From: Prochlorococcus marinus | GTDB lineage: Bacteria > Cyanobacteriota > Cyanobacteriia > PCC-6307 > Cyanobiaceae | Reading direction: 5' to 3' | DNA length: 64,000 nt | Assembly (NCBI RefSeq): GCF_001180245.1 | Contig: NZ_CVSV01000037.1 | Span: forward strand, 1-64,000 | Shown here: piece after piece, positions 33,878-43,840 of the stretch | How the letters are laid out: every line of letters starts with the position of its first letter | Position numbering within the stretch: position 1 is the stretch's first letter | Position numbers and translations under genes: made by a program | The notes under the pieces: model-generated | Seen by the model: only the letters and a program-made list of their open reading frames with translations | What the model was told of the DNA's origin: nothing | The model's database searches: none

Positions 33878-33903
33878 ATATATAGTACAAATATACTATA
33901 TAT
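33878..33903. promoter_or_regulatory. Inverted repeat resembling a LexA box
   Basis: The arms ATATATAGTA and TACTATATAT are perfect, with spacer CAAATA. The core AGTAC-N3-T-A-TAC-T differs by one base from the cyanobacterial LexA pattern RGTACNNNDGTWCB. It sits 11 bases before the start of the 33655-33867 gene. Confidence 0.4.
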
Positions 33904-33919
33904 GTCTAAAATTGCAATA

Positions 33920-34882
33920 TTAGAAAGGTAATCTCTTTTTTTCTTCAATATTTAGATCTGCTTCCATTTCTCTTAATCTTTTAAGTATTTGTTGGTAGTA
34001 CTCCTTTATGTAACTCTCTAGTGAGGTCATATCTTCTTTTTTAAGTTCCAATATTTCGTAAGTTTTACTCATGTCAGCATCTAATGATTCACCACTACTA
34101 GTTACTTCTGCAAAAGCCAATCTTTCAGCAACATTTAATGAATCTTGGAAAAAAGAAACTACTTTCTGAGTGACACTAATCAGAAAAGGTGAAACTCTAA
34201 AAATTTTTGCTTTCTTTTCGCTAAATTTTTCACATAAGGATATTACTTCGTTTGAATCCCATGCTTTAGGACCAACCAATGGCAAAGTTGTTCTATGAGT
34301 TTTTGGATTATTAATTGCTGCGATAATAACTTTTGCCATGTCTTGAGTATTCATGTAAGCGATTTTAGTTGGAGTTCCACTCATCCATACTGCTTGACTA
34401 TCTAAAATTGGGATAGCGAATTGACCTATAATTCCTTGCATAAAAGCTGCACATTTAAAAATGGTATATTCTAGATCAGATTTCTCAAGAAGTTTTTCAG
34501 TGCAATATTTAATGTCCATTAATGGAACATTTCTAAATTTTTCTGTTAGAAGAATTGAAAGGAATATTACTCTTTTAACATTGAAAGATTCACAAGCATT
34601 GAACAAGTTAACTTTCCCATCCCAATCTATTTCATAAATACTTTTAGGATCATCTGGTTTACTGGTAGCTGCATCAATAACAACTTCAATATCTTGCAAC
34701 GCATATTCAATATCAGAAGAATTTAATAAATTACCTTTTGTTAGTTCACATCCCCACTCTTGTAGAAAGGAAGCTTTTCTTGGGTTTCTTACAAAGCATC
34801 TAACTTCATGTCCATCTTCTATAGCTTGCTTTGCTATTTGTCTACCAAGTGTCCCTGTTGCTCCTACTAAAAGAATCTTCAT
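33920..34882 (-). CDS. ycf39: Photosystem II assembly factor Ycf39 (NmrA-like), 320 aa
   Basis: The short-chain-dehydrogenase-like protein starts MKILLVGATGTLGRQIAKQA (Gly-x2-Gly-x2-Gly dinucleotide site) and continues 'GHEVRCFVRNPRKASFLQEW', the typical Ycf39 N-terminus. In Synechocystis, Ycf39 binds HliD and aids chlorophyll delivery to new D1. I chose the start 12 codons inside the longest frame to match this. It lies downstream of petM on the same strand. The hli genes elsewhere in the window fit this partnership (inference). Confidence 0.88.
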   Translation of the reverse strand: MKILLVGATGTLGRQIAKQAIEDGHEVRCFVRNPRKASFLQEWGCELTKGNLLNSSDIEYALQDIEVVIDAATSKPDDPKSIYEIDWDGKVNLFNACESFNVKRVIFLSILLTEKFRNVPLMDIKYCTEKLLEKSDLEYTIFKCAAFMQGIIGQFAIPILDSQAVWMSGTPTKIAYMNTQDMAKVIIAAINNPKTHRTTLPLVGPKAWDSNEVISLCEKFSEKKAKIFRVSPFLISVTQKVVSFFQDSLNVAERLAFAEVTSSGESLDADMSKTYEILELKKEDMTSLESYIKEYYQQILKRLREMEADLNIEEKKRLPF

Positions 34883-34939
34883 ATTTAAGATTTGCTTAAC
34901 TTTTAGACCATAACTCAAATTGTGATGTATTCGTGAGAA

Positions 34940-35038
34940 TCAATCTCCCTGAAACTTTAATAACAAAGCACCTCCAACCAATCCAATTGGTATCAGTATC
35001 CAAAAAACTGCTGCAATACTAAAAATTTCTTTTGCCAT
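34940..35038 (-). CDS. petM: Cytochrome b6f complex subunit PetM, 32 aa
   Basis: The single-helix thylakoid protein is [20 protein letters not shown] followed by '[12 protein letters not shown]', the near-invariant PetM sequence. It is a small stabilising subunit of cytochrome b6f. It lies 57 bases upstream of ycf39 on the same strand. Confidence 0.95.
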
Positions 35039-35131
35039 AGTAAAATTTAATGATTACTATAATTTACATTCAATATACATTTATTTGTTAAAAAAGTAGA
35101 TAATGCAAATATCTTGAAAATTTTTAAGTAA

Positions 35132-36073
35132 ATGAATAATAATTTTGCAGAAAATATAAACTTCCCTAATTACTGGAATTGGAATGGTTTTAAAATTTGT
35201 TGGAGTGTTATAGGCGAAAATAATGAAATTCCAATTATTTTTCTCCACGGATTTGGCGCCAATCGAAAACATTGGAGAAACAATTTAGATTATTTTGCGA
35301 AAAGGAATTTCGCCACATATTCTCTAGATTTAATAGGATTTGGAGATTCAGATCAGCCTGGGATTAGACAAATTGGGAAACTAGATAATGAGATTTGGTC
35401 TAATCAAGTGAGAGACTTTATTGAACAAGTGATAAGACCAAAGAATTCTGGGAAAGTAATTCTAATTGGCAATTCTCTTGGATCACTAGTTGCTTTAACT
35501 TGTGCAGTTTCATTAGAGGATCAGATTGCAAAAGTTATTGCATCCCCGCTGCCAGATCGAATTCAAGAAAATAAAAAGTCAATAACAAAAAAATCATCAC
35601 TTATAAAATTTCAAAATAAATTCATAAGAATATTTTTTATATTTTTCCCTTTGGAGATTATTTTATTTTTTATAACCAAATTAGGAGTCATAAAACTGGG
35701 ACTAAATTCTGCTTATTTCAAAAAAGATAATATTGATAGGGAACTAGTAGATTTGGTGACAAAACCAGTTTTAAGGAAAACTTCAGCTAGATCATTACGA
35801 GCAATGTGTATTGGGATGTCTTCAAGAGATGAAAAATTTCAAGCTTCTTACCTTTTGAGAAAACTTAGCGCCTCAAAAAAAGTTCCTTTTTTATTGATAT
35901 GGGGAGAAAAAGATAATTTCATACCTTTGTTTATTGGTAAAAAGATTGCAAATTTCCATAGATGGGTAAAATTAAAAATAGTATCCAATTCAGGGCATTG
36001 TATCCATGATGAAGATCCTTCAGTATTCAATAAAATCTCTTATGAATGGATTAGGGATTTAAAAACCTTTTAA
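35132..36073 (+). CDS. Alpha/beta hydrolase, 313 aa
   Basis: It has the alpha/beta hydrolase oxyanion loop 'FLHGFGANRKHWRNNLDYFA', nucleophile elbow 'LIGNSLGSLVAL', acid 'LLIWGEKDNFIP' and His 'SNSGHCIHDEDP', so the triad is complete. Cap region about 150-230. It resembles cyanobacterial hydrolases near chlorophyll or lipid genes; the substrate is unknown. It starts 93 bases from petM on the opposite strand. Confidence 0.85.
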   Translation: MNNNFAENINFPNYWNWNGFKICWSVIGENNEIPIIFLHGFGANRKHWRNNLDYFAKRNFATYSLDLIGFGDSDQPGIRQIGKLDNEIWSNQVRDFIEQVIRPKNSGKVILIGNSLGSLVALTCAVSLEDQIAKVIASPLPDRIQENKKSITKKSSLIKFQNKFIRIFFIFFPLEIILFFITKLGVIKLGLNSAYFKKDNIDRELVDLVTKPVLRKTSARSLRAMCIGMSSRDEKFQASYLLRKLSASKKVPFLLIWGEKDNFIPLFIGKKIANFHRWVKLKIVSNSGHCIHDEDPSVFNKISYEWIRDLKTF

Positions 36074-36076
36074 AAT

Positions 36077-36601
36077 ATGAAACATACACTATCAGTTCTT
36101 GTAGAAGATGAATCTGGAGCTTTGAGTAGAATCTCAGGTCTCTTTGCTAGAAGAGGATTCAACATAGACAGCCTTGCAGTGGGCCCTGCAGAATCTAAAG
36201 GGATTTCAAGGCTAACAATGGTAGTAGAGGGTGATGATGAAACTCTTCAACAAATGACGAAGCAACTTAATAAGTTATTTAATGTTCTTGGAGTTGTAGA
36301 TTTTACTAATCTCGCAGCTGTTGAGAGGGAATTGATGTTACTAAAAGTTTCATCGAAAGAAGATACCAGGAGTAATATCCTTGATATAGTACAAATCTTC
36401 CGTGCAAAAGTTGTTGATGTATCAGATATGGCCTTAACTCTCGAGGTAGTTGGAGATCCTGGGAAGTTAGTTGCTCTTGAGAAATTACTTGAGCCATACG
36501 GCATCCTTGAAATAGCGAGGACTGGTAAGGTAGCTCTTAAGCGCTCTTCAGGAGTTAATACAGAAATGTTGAAAATAAACAAATATTCACTAGAACTTTA
36601 A
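36077..36601 (+). CDS. ilvH: Acetolactate synthase small subunit, 174 aa
   Basis: The regulatory subunit of branched-chain amino acid synthesis has an N-terminal ACT domain '[20 protein letters not shown]' and '[15 protein letters not shown]', and a second ACT-like half ending '[17 protein letters not shown]'. It binds valine and activates IlvB. Full length. It starts 3 bases after the hydrolase stop. Confidence 0.96.
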   Translation: MKHTLSVLVEDESGALSRISGLFARRGFNIDSLAVGPAESKGISRLTMVVEGDDETLQQMTKQLNKLFNVLGVVDFTNLAAVERELMLLKVSSKEDTRSNILDIVQIFRAKVVDVSDMALTLEVVGDPGKLVALEKLLEPYGILEIARTGKVALKRSSGVNTEMLKINKYSLEL

Positions 36602-37203
36602 TTAGATATTAGGACTGCCTTGATGTAGTCTTCTTTATTGATTTTTTCGAGTACGTCAAAACCTTTAACAATCTTTCCAAAAATCGAATACCTTCCATCT
36701 AGTTCTGGGATCTTATTAGTTACAAAAAAAAATTCAGTAGATGAAGACTTTTTTTTACCGCTCTTAACCATAGCAATTGATCCACTGTCAAAAGTATTAA
36801 CTAAATTTTCAGTTTCTTTAGGATTTTTTATTTGATAGTTATATCTTGGTCTTATTTCTTCTTTGAATTTTATTTCTAAAGGTATTGATGGACTCGTCTT
36901 ATTCAGATTTTGTTTTCGTTCAATATAAAATTTATTTTCTGGATTAACACCACTATGTATAAAACTTATTTGTGGAAAATTTATTATTTTATAAAATTTT
37001 TGATTTACATAAATATTATTTTCTATGTTTTCTAGAAAGTTTGATACTGTAACTGGATAATCTTTCCCAAATAATTCAACCTCAAAATCTCCTTTTGAAG
37101 TTTTAAAATTAACTAATTTATTAATCTGAGTGCAACTAAATTTAAGTTTTTGGCAGTAATAATTTGAATCAATCTTATTTTTATAACTACAAGCTTGAAC
37201 CAA
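36598..37203 (-). CDS. Cyclophilin-type peptidyl-prolyl isomerase, probable lipoprotein, 201+ aa
   Basis: The cyclophilin core is '[20 protein letters not shown]' and '[21 protein letters not shown]…[19 protein letters not shown]'. Several catalytic-site residues differ from CypA, and a linker insertion is present. The annotated start is a TTG giving MVQACS, which is exactly a lipobox (L-V-Q-A-C) with its signal helix missing. The open frame continues upstream through a hydrophobic helix ([13 protein letters not shown]) but has no ATG, GTG or TTG there. So either a rare start or an indel in the nearby A10 tract is involved. It overlaps the ilvH stop. Confidence 0.8.
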   Translation of the reverse strand: MVQACSYKNKIDSNYYCQKLKFSCTQINKLVNFKTSKGDFEVELFGKDYPVTVSNFLENIENNIYVNQKFYKIINFPQISFIHSGVNPENKFYIERKQNLNKTSPSIPLEIKFKEEIRPRYNYQIKNPKETENLVNTFDSGSIAMVKSGKKKSSSTEFFFVTNKIPELDGRYSIFGKIVKGFDVLEKINKEDYIKAVLISN

Positions 37204-37250
37204 AAATAAGACCAGTATATAAGAAAATGTTTTTAAAAAATATTTTTTTT

Positions 37251-37808
37251 TTATTTTAGGCCCTCCAAATTAACGTCTAAAAATTTAGCTAATCGAGCTC
37301 CTTCTTCTTCAACTTGAAGAAGTGGTTTAAGTTCACCCGCTCCGCTTAAAGGGAGAGGTTTTTTTCTACCTTTTAACACTAAAGCAATTCTTCTTCTAGG
37401 ATTAAATCCCTCACTTATATCCAACTTAACAGATTTAATTTCATCGAAATTTAATTTAACTTCAACATCTTTAAATAATCCTTTTCTTTTTATTTCTACA
37501 GATTTTGAGGATTTATCAAAATAATTACTTCCTGAACCAAAGTTTATATAAACCATATACCACAAGTAAAAATTCAATAAATTAGCTATTATTCCATAGG
37601 CTCCCATTATTATTCCTTGAGGGATAAACAATAAAGTTGAGGGGTTTCCTAAAGGTAATAAATCCCTTCCTGTGTAGCTAGAAATAGAGGCCAAAAGAAA
37701 ACCAATACCTCCTATAGTTAGCATTCCTCCAATAATGTAATTTGAAATTTTTCTTGATCCACCAATTTTTTGTTCGATTTTATCGAAAGACGAGAGGTCT
37801 GAATTCAT
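37251..37808 (-). CDS. ycf4: Photosystem I assembly protein Ycf4, 185 aa
   Basis: Two N-terminal membrane helices (about 24-45 and 65-88) carry the family motifs 'ISNYIIGGMLTIGGIGFLLA', 'SSYTGRDLLPLGNPSTLLFIPQGIIMGAYG'-type sequence (quoted in part) and 'NFYLWYMVYINFGSGSN'. A soluble domain ends 'EEGARLAKFLDVNLEGL'. It assists assembly of photosystem I. It is divergent from psbD with 182 bases between, a common cyanobacterial arrangement. Confidence 0.94.
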   Translation of the reverse strand: MNSDLSSFDKIEQKIGGSRKISNYIIGGMLTIGGIGFLLASISSYTGRDLLPLGNPSTLLFIPQGIIMGAYGIIANLLNFYLWYMVYINFGSGSNYFDKSSKSVEIKRKGLFKDVEVKLNFDEIKSVKLDISEGFNPRRRIALVLKGRKKPLPLSGAGELKPLLQVEEEGARLAKFLDVNLEGLK

Positions 37809-37990
37809 TTTTATCTTTTTTTAGAGCCTAATTCAGATAATTTAACAAACTAAGGGAGTATTCTTACCTAATTTTTAATAAAAAAGTCAGGAAAGCTTTA
37901 CAAGGCATTTCAGATATACAAATATTTCCCCACATTACTCTCAATCTTTGTTACAGTCACTGCGTATCCCGAAGCTAAAAACGATTTCTC

Positions 37991-39067
37991 ATGACGATCG
38001 CAGTTGGTAGCGCCCCACAGAGAGGATGGTTTGATGTCCTCGATGATTGGTTGAAGCGTGACCGCTTTGTATTTATTGGTTGGTCCGGACTACTCCTTCT
38101 TCCTTGTGCATATCTTGCTATAGGTGGATGGTTCGTCGGAACAACATTTGTTACCTCTTGGTACACACACGGAGTTGCAAGCTCATACCTTGAAGGTTGT
38201 AACTTTTTAACAGCAGCTGTAAGCACCCCTGGTGATGCCATGGGACACAGTCTTCTATTTTTATGGGGTCCTGAAGCCCAAGGTAGTTTCGTAAGATGGC
38301 TACAACTTGGTGGACTTTGGAATTTCGTTGCATTACATGGAGTATTTGGCCTTATTGGTTTTATGCTTCGTCAGTTTGAAATTGCTGGCCTTGTTGGAAT
38401 TAGACCATACAACGCTTTAGCATTCTCAGCAGTAATTGCAGTATTCACAAGTATTTTCCTTATCTACCCTTTAGGACAGCATAGTTGGTTCTTTGCTCCT
38501 TCATTCGGTGTTGCAGCAATCTTCCGTTATATCCTGTTCATTCAAGGTTTTCACAATATTACTTTAAATCCATTTCACATGATGGGTGTTGCTGGAATTC
38601 TTGGTGGTGCTCTACTTTGCGCTATCCATGGAGCTACAGTACAAAACACATTGTATGAAGATACAAGTATTTATACAGATGGCAAGGTTCAAAGTTCAAC
38701 ATTTAGAGCTTTTGACCCAACTCAAGAAGAAGAAACTTATTCAATGATTACAGCGAATAGATTCTGGAGTCAAATCTTCGGTATTGCTTTCTCAAACAAG
38801 CGTTTCTTACATTTCTTGATGCTTTTTGTACCTGTTATGGGTATGTGGACATCATCAATTGGTATTGTCGGCTTAGCACTAAATTTAAGAGCTTATGATT
38901 TCGTAAGCCAAGAAATCCGTGCAGCAGAAGATCCAGAATTTGAAACTTTCTATACAAAAAATATACTTTTGAACGAAGGTATGCGAGCATGGATGTCTTC
39001 TGTGGATCAACCACACGAAAACTTTGTATTCCCTGAGGAGGTTCTTCCACGTGGAAACGCCCTTTAA
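37991..39067 (+). CDS. psbD: Photosystem II D2 protein, 358 aa
   Basis: The reaction-centre subunit has five membrane helices. It starts [20 protein letters not shown], contains '[20 protein letters not shown]', the chlorophyll/iron His region '[16 protein letters not shown]' and the quinone site region '[20 protein letters not shown]', and ends '[10 protein letters not shown]'. It is co-transcribed with psbC, overlapping it by 17 bases. Confidence 0.99.
   Translation: MTIAVGSAPQRGWFDVLDDWLKRDRFVFIGWSGLLLLPCAYLAIGGWFVGTTFVTSWYTHGVASSYLEGCNFLTAAVSTPGDAMGHSLLFLWGPEAQGSFVRWLQLGGLWNFVALHGVFGLIGFMLRQFEIAGLVGIRPYNALAFSAVIAVFTSIFLIYPLGQHSWFFAPSFGVAAIFRYILFIQGFHNITLNPFHMMGVAGILGGALLCAIHGATVQNTLYEDTSIYTDGKVQSSTFRAFDPTQEEETYSMITANRFWSQIFGIAFSNKRFLHFLMLFVPVMGMWTSSIGIVGLALNLRAYDFVSQEIRAAEDPEFETFYTKNILLNEGMRAWMSSVDQPHENFVFPEEVLPRGNAL
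39036..39043 (+). promoter_or_regulatory. Ribosome binding site of psbC inside psbD
   Basis: GAGGAGGT is an almost full Shine-Dalgarno match, 7 bases before the psbC GTG. It is coded within the D2 C-terminus and decides the psbC start. Confidence 0.85.
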
Positions 39068-40433
39068 TAATTTATTAAGAGCTCCAAACCAAAGTATTGA
39101 GGAAACTGGTTATGCCTGGTATGTAGGTAATGCTAGATTAATCAATTTATCTGGACGTTTATTAGGAGCTCACATTGCTCACTCTGGACTAATAGTCTTT
39201 TGGGCGGGAGCAATGATGCTCTTTGAGGTTAATCATTTTACTTTTGATAAACCAATGTGGGAGCAAGGTTTAATCTGTATGCCACACGTCGCAATGTTTG
39301 GCTATGGAATAGGCCCAGGTGGTGAAGTTACTGATATCATGCCTTTCTTCCAAGCAGGCGTGGTTCATTTGATAGCTTCCGCTGTACTTGGTTTTGGTGG
39401 TATTTACCATTCATTAGCAGGTCCAGAAAAACTTGAAGAAGATTTTCCATTTTTCTCAACCGATTGGAGAGATAAAAATCAAATGACAAATATCCTTGGA
39501 TATCATTTGATTGTTCTAGGTGTTGGCGCACTAGCATGGTCAGTAAACTGGTGTTTTATTGGCGGTGCATACGACACATGGGCACCTGGTGGTGGTGAAG
39601 TCAGACTTGTAAACCCAACTTTAGATCCAAGAGTTATTCTTGGTTATCTATTCAGATCTCCATGGGGAGGAGCTGGTTCAATAATCGGTGTTAACTCCAT
39701 TGAAGATATTGTTGGTGGACATGTTTACGTGGGTATTACTGCAATTATTGGAGGAATATTCCATATCTTTACCAAACCTTTTGGATGGGCAAGAAGAGCT
39801 TTTATCTGGAATGGTGAAGGATTATTAAGTTACGCTCTTGGTGGAATTTGTGTAGCAAGCTTTATTGCATCAACATTCATCTGGTTCAACAACACTGCTT
39901 ACCCTTCAGAGTTTTATGGCCCAACAAATGCTGAAGCTTCACAAGCTCAAAGCTTTACTTTCCTAGTGAGAGATCAAAGAATTGGAGCTAACGTAGGCTC
40001 AACAATGGGACCAACAGGTCTAGGTAAGTATCTCATGAGATCTCCTACTGGTGAAATTATATTTGGTGGTGAAACAATGAGATTTTGGGATTTCAGAGGG
40101 CCATGGTTAGAGCCTCTAAGAGGACCTAATGGTTTGAGCCTTGAGAAAATTCAAAATGATATTCAGCCTTGGCAGGTAAGAAGAGCAGCTGAATATATGA
40201 CTCATGCTCCAAACGCTTCTATCAACTCTGTTGGTGGAATCATTACAGAGCCTAATGCTGTTAACTTCGTTAATTTAAGACAATGGTTAGCTGCAGCTCA
40301 ATTCTTCCTAGGATGGTTTACATTCATTGGTCATCTTTGGCATGCTGGACGTGCTAGAGCAGCCGCTGCTGGTTTCGAAAAAGGAATCGACAGAAAGAGT
40401 GAACCAGCTCTAGAAATGCCTGATTTAGATTAA
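39051..40433 (+). CDS. psbC: Photosystem II CP43 protein, 460 aa
   Basis: The inner antenna protein has six membrane helices and binds chlorophyll. I start at the GTG at 39051 ([14 protein letters not shown]). A strong ribosome site GAGGAGGT at 39036-39043 lies 7 bases upstream, and the 17-base overlap with psbD is the conserved cyanobacterial arrangement; a longer frame from 39024 lacks support. The large lumenal loop includes '[20 protein letters not shown]' (Mn-cluster ligand region). It ends '[10 protein letters not shown]'. A strong terminator follows. Confidence 0.98.
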   Translation: METPFNNLLRAPNQSIEETGYAWYVGNARLINLSGRLLGAHIAHSGLIVFWAGAMMLFEVNHFTFDKPMWEQGLICMPHVAMFGYGIGPGGEVTDIMPFFQAGVVHLIASAVLGFGGIYHSLAGPEKLEEDFPFFSTDWRDKNQMTNILGYHLIVLGVGALAWSVNWCFIGGAYDTWAPGGGEVRLVNPTLDPRVILGYLFRSPWGGAGSIIGVNSIEDIVGGHVYVGITAIIGGIFHIFTKPFGWARRAFIWNGEGLLSYALGGICVASFIASTFIWFNNTAYPSEFYGPTNAEASQAQSFTFLVRDQRIGANVGSTMGPTGLGKYLMRSPTGEIIFGGETMRFWDFRGPWLEPLRGPNGLSLEKIQNDIQPWQVRRAAEYMTHAPNASINSVGGIITEPNAVNFVNLRQWLAAAQFFLGWFTFIGHLWHAGRARAAAAGFEKGIDRKSEPALEMPDLD

Positions 40434-40446
40434 TTTCTATCTCAAT

Positions 40447-40479
40447 AAAAAAACCCTATCTAAAGATAGGGTTTTTTTT
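40447..40479. terminator. Bidirectional terminator psbC/maf
   Basis: AACCCTATC and GATAGGGTT form a 9-bp stem with a 4-base loop, flanked by A and T runs on both sides. It serves both convergent genes. Confidence 0.92.
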
Positions 40480-40490
40480 GCTCAATTTTA

Positions 40491-41102
40491 TTATCTATAT
40501 AAATTTTCTCTAAGCCATGGCAAACTTAATCCCATTACATTACTGAAGCAACCCTCTATTTTTTCTATATATTTACCCCCTATACCTTCTAAGGCAAATC
40601 CTCCCGCGCAATATAAAGGTTCATTTGTATCTACATAATTCTTGATTTCCCAATCTTCCAAATTAGAAAAATAAACTCTTGAACTTACTGTTTTTTTTAT
40701 TATTTCAGTGATTTTAAAAATTTTGGAAGTTGAATCAAAATCCCCAATTATTAGAGTATGACCAGTATGTAAAAATCCAAATTCTCCAGACATTTTTTTC
40801 CATCTATTAAATGCTTCCTCTTTATTAGATGGTTTTCCATAAGCCTCTCCTTTAAATTCAAAAATTGAATCGCACCCAAGTATTTCCAAAGGACCATAAT
40901 CAAATTTTTCTGGCAATGATATGTTTTGAATATTTTCATATAAACTATTAGCCTTTTGAAAAGATAATTCCAAAGCTAAATTAAAAATATTCTTTTCTTT
41001 AATAGTATTTTCATCAAAGTCACTTGATATTTGGATAAATTGAATTTGACAATTTTCTAGTAATTTCTTTCTAGATTGAGAAGCAGAGGCTAGAATTAAC
41101 AC
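40491..41102 (-). CDS. maf: Maf family nucleotide pyrophosphatase, 203 aa
   Basis: The house-cleaning nucleotide pyrophosphatase of the Maf/HAM1 fold has the opening '[19 protein letters not shown]', central '[20 protein letters not shown]', and '[10 protein letters not shown]'. It ends '[18 protein letters not shown]'. It likely hydrolyses non-canonical NTPs. Full length. Confidence 0.92.
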   Translation of the reverse strand: MLILASASQSRKKLLENCQIQFIQISSDFDENTIKEKNIFNLALELSFQKANSLYENIQNISLPEKFDYGPLEILGCDSIFEFKGEAYGKPSNKEEAFNRWKKMSGEFGFLHTGHTLIIGDFDSTSKIFKITEIIKKTVSSRVYFSNLEDWEIKNYVDTNEPLYCAGGFALEGIGGKYIEKIEGCFSNVMGLSLPWLRENLYR

Positions 41103-41168
41103 AAATTTTTTACCAAATTATAATTCAATTTAATAATTAATAAATTTTAAAATTAATATAAATTACTA

Positions 41169-42698
41169 ATGGAGTTAGAAGCACAATTACATGTAATAAA
41201 AAAACCAATAATGGTCCTAGGCACTTCCAGTGGAGCGGGTAAATCATTAACGGTTACTGCTATTTGCAGAATTCTTAAAAATTTAGGAGAAGAACCAATA
41301 CCTTTTAAAGGACAAAATATGAGTAACAACGCTTGGGTTGATTTGGAAGGTGGAGAGATGGCATATTCTCAAGCACTTCAGGCTTTTGCTTGTGGTATTA
41401 ATCCTTCTGCAGAGATGAATCCCATTTTATTAAAACCACAAGGAAACTCAATAAGCGAGGTGATTCACCTTGGCAAAAGCATGGGGACCACAACCGCACA
41501 AAATTATTATAAAGATTGGTTTATTCCAGGCTGGGAAGTAATTAAAAAAAGTTTAAAGTCTATTTACGATCGGAATCCGAATTGCCGTTTAATTATCGAA
41601 GGGGCTGGAAGTCCGGTAGAGATGAATTTAATTCATAGAGATCTGACTAATTTAAGAGTTGCTAAATATTTAAATGCAAATTGCATTTTGGTTACTGATA
41701 TTGAAAAGGGAGGCGTATTTGCACAAATAATTGGTACTCTTGAATTAATGAAGCCTGAAGAAAAGAAGCTTATTAAAGGAATTATTATAAATAGATTTAG
41801 AGGAGACCTCTCATTATTTGAAGATGGGAAGAAATGGATAGAGAATAAGACTCAAATCCCTGTTATTGGAATTATTCCATGGTTAAATGATTCATTCCCT
41901 CCAGAGGATTCTTTAGATTTAATAGAAAAAAAATCACTTTCTAAAAATCCTGAAATCAAAGTTGGAATTATAAAATTACCATCTATTAGTAACTTCTCGG
42001 ATTTTGATCCCCTAGAAAATGAAGAAACAATATTTATTGAGTGGATTAGAAAATCACAAAACCTAAGTAAGTATGACTTCATTATTCTGCCCGGCAGTAA
42101 ACAAACGATTAAAGATCAAATATTTCTTGAAAATTCTGGCTTATCTAAGGATATAAGGGACTATTCAAAGAATGAAGGAAATATTATTGGAATATGTGGA
42201 GGTTTACAAATGTTAGGGACTGCAATTGAAGATCCGTATTTCAAAGAGGGTTCCAAAAATTATTCTGAACAAAAAATTAAAGGTATTGGATTACTACCAA
42301 TAAAAACGACTTTCTTTAAAAAAAAATTAACACGTCAAATTAACTCTAAATCTATATGGCCGTGCCAATCAGAAATTAATGGATTTGAAATTCATAATGG
42401 TCAAACTGTATTAGATGACATCCAAAATTCATTAAGGATTAATCCTATTTTTGAAGATTCAGATCTTGGTTGGTACAAAGAAAATAATAAAGGTGGAACT
42501 ATTGCAGGAACATACATTCATGGGCTCTTTGAAAATGACAGTTGGAGAGCGCAATATATTAATTTAATAAGGAAGAGAAAAAATCTACCAATATTAGAAA
42601 AAAAATCAATATCTTATAAAGAGAAGAGACAATCCATTATTGATAATCTTGCAAATGAATTCCACAAACATTTAAATCTCAAATCATTTTTAAGTTGA
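41169..42698 (+). CDS. cobQ: Cobyric acid synthase, 509 aa
   Basis: The ATP- and glutamine-dependent amidase of cobalamin side chains has N-terminal P-loop 'VLGTSSGAGKSLTVTAICRI' and 'KGQNMSNNAWV', and the middle metal/ATP part 'TDIEKGGVFAQIIGTLEL'. The C-terminal glutamine amidotransferase shows Cys 'IIGICGGLQMLG' and His 'YIHGLFEN'. It supports the de novo corrinoid pathway of this lineage. Its stop overlaps the ferredoxin gene start. Confidence 0.95.
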   Translation: MELEAQLHVIKKPIMVLGTSSGAGKSLTVTAICRILKNLGEEPIPFKGQNMSNNAWVDLEGGEMAYSQALQAFACGINPSAEMNPILLKPQGNSISEVIHLGKSMGTTTAQNYYKDWFIPGWEVIKKSLKSIYDRNPNCRLIIEGAGSPVEMNLIHRDLTNLRVAKYLNANCILVTDIEKGGVFAQIIGTLELMKPEEKKLIKGIIINRFRGDLSLFEDGKKWIENKTQIPVIGIIPWLNDSFPPEDSLDLIEKKSLSKNPEIKVGIIKLPSISNFSDFDPLENEETIFIEWIRKSQNLSKYDFIILPGSKQTIKDQIFLENSGLSKDIRDYSKNEGNIIGICGGLQMLGTAIEDPYFKEGSKNYSEQKIKGIGLLPIKTTFFKKKLTRQINSKSIWPCQSEINGFEIHNGQTVLDDIQNSLRINPIFEDSDLGWYKENNKGGTIAGTYIHGLFENDSWRAQYINLIRKRKNLPILEKKSISYKEKRQSIIDNLANEFHKHLNLKSFLS

Positions 42699-42949
42699 AA
42701 GAAACCAAAAATATAAAAGTAATATGGCCAAACAATAAAGAAACCATTGTTTCCGATGGTGATGACTGGTTTTCTTCTGCTGAAAAAGCAGGTTTAGAAA
42801 TCCCTACTGGCTGCCTGACAGGAAGTTGTGGAGCCTGTGAAATCGATGTAAATGGTGAAACAGTAAGGGCTTGTATAAGTGAAATTAAAAATAATAAAAA
42901 ATGTAAGTTGCAAGTTTCATTAACTACAGACCCGTTTTGGGAAAAGTAA
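42695..42949 (+). CDS. Plant-type [2Fe-2S] ferredoxin, 84 aa
   Basis: The small beta-grasp ferredoxin has the cluster loop 'CLTGSCGACEIDVNGETVRA' followed by the fourth Cys; spacing is C-x5-C-x2-C then a distal Cys. The TTG start overlaps the cobQ stop (4 bases), indicating coupling. A role in providing electrons for corrinoid synthesis is inference from position. Confidence 0.88.
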   Translation: MKETKNIKVIWPNNKETIVSDGDDWFSSAEKAGLEIPTGCLTGSCGACEIDVNGETVRACISEIKNNKKCKLQVSLTTDPFWEK

Positions 42950-42962
42950 ATTTCACTAAACA

Positions 42963-43505
42963 TTACCTAATTATTAGATAAAGGAAAACATAATAAAAAA
43001 ATGATCCAAAAAATGTGTTTATTAGAATTACCTTCTTTTTGATTTTTGACGATGCAATAATATAACTACCCAAAACATGAGGTAGGATTGGGAAAGATCT
43101 AATGATTAAAATATAAAAAGATCTAAAAGTAATATTGTCAAAAAATTTATAAAGATTATTTCTTTCCGGTTTTTTTAAAAATAATATATTTCTAGAAAAT
43201 TTAAATTTAATTTTTCTCAGAATAAGAACTTGAATTACACTTAAAATTGATAAGGCAGGAGAAAAGAACAAAACATAATTCAACCCAAAAATCTTTATTA
43301 AGATAAAATCAAAAATAATTGTTAATGGGAGGCCTAAAAATATAGAAACTGTATTTAAAGCAATCAAATATTTGTATTGAATATTATTAAATAGGGACTC
43401 AAGATCATAGGTATACTTAAATATTAGAGCAAAAAAATAAACCCCTAAATAGGTAAAAAATATTTTAAAAATTACTGAATTAAAATTTAGATCTTTTTTA
43501 TTCAT
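42963..43505 (-). CDS. VTT/DedA-like membrane protein, 180 aa
   Basis: The polytopic protein (about five helices) shows the VTT (SNARE-associated/TMEM64) elements 'FLGLPLTIIFDFILIKIFGL' and 'RSFPILPHVLGSYIIASSKI'. Such proteins are often lipid scramblase- or flippase-like. It is shorter and more AT-biased than most family members. It converges with the ferredoxin gene (13 bases). Confidence 0.65.
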   Translation of the reverse strand: MNKKDLNFNSVIFKIFFTYLGVYFFALIFKYTYDLESLFNNIQYKYLIALNTVSIFLGLPLTIIFDFILIKIFGLNYVLFFSPALSILSVIQVLILRKIKFKFSRNILFLKKPERNNLYKFFDNITFRSFYILIIRSFPILPHVLGSYIIASSKIKKKVILINTFFGSFFYYVFLYLIIR

Positions 43506-43690
43506 ATGAGATGAACATTAAGAACAATTATCAAAAATGTAGAGGGCAAATAACATCTTTTCCTACAAGGGAAATTATAGAATCAAACAGGAAATATTCG
43601 GAAAGTAACTTATTTTATCCACTATCAAATCTTTCATAGGGAATCCCTAGAAAGATATAGGAAAGTGAATAGAAGCAAAGAATTTGCATA
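43506..43690. other. Gene-free spacer with quasi-palindrome
   Basis: No gene is seen. A 28-base near-perfect palindrome spans 43629-43656: ATCTTTC-A-TAGGGA-A-TCCCTA-GAAAGAT. It is followed by AGAAAGATATAGGAAAGTGA, which resembles segments near 44246 and 45600. Confidence 0.45.
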
Positions 43691-43715
43691 AAAAAAGACC
43701 CTGATAACGGGGTCT
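43691..43715 (-). terminator. Terminator of the Yfr2-type RNA
   Basis: AGACCCC-GTTATC-AGGGTCT on the minus strand is followed by TTTTTT. Confidence 0.85.
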
Positions 43716-43784
43716 ATTAAGGTTTTTACAAAATCAAGTGTTTCCTTGTTTCCACTGCTTCTGTAAAACCACTCCTTCACACAC
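43691..43784 (-). ncRNA. Yfr2-family small RNA
   Basis: On the minus strand a loop holds the direct repeat GGAAACAAGGAAACA (43739-43753), closed by AGTG/CACT. This is the hallmark of the cyanobacterial Yfr2-5 family. A terminator (GACCC…GGGTC then six Ts) ends the RNA at 43691, and a CATAAT -10 box at 43791-43796 would start it near 43784, giving about 94 nt. These RNAs are abundant regulators with few proven targets. The family call rests on the motif, the length and the terminator. Confidence 0.85.
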
Positions 43785-43840
43785 GTACACATTATGACAT
43801 TGAATTCTTTTTCGTGGAAGCGCTGAATGGAATTTTACTT

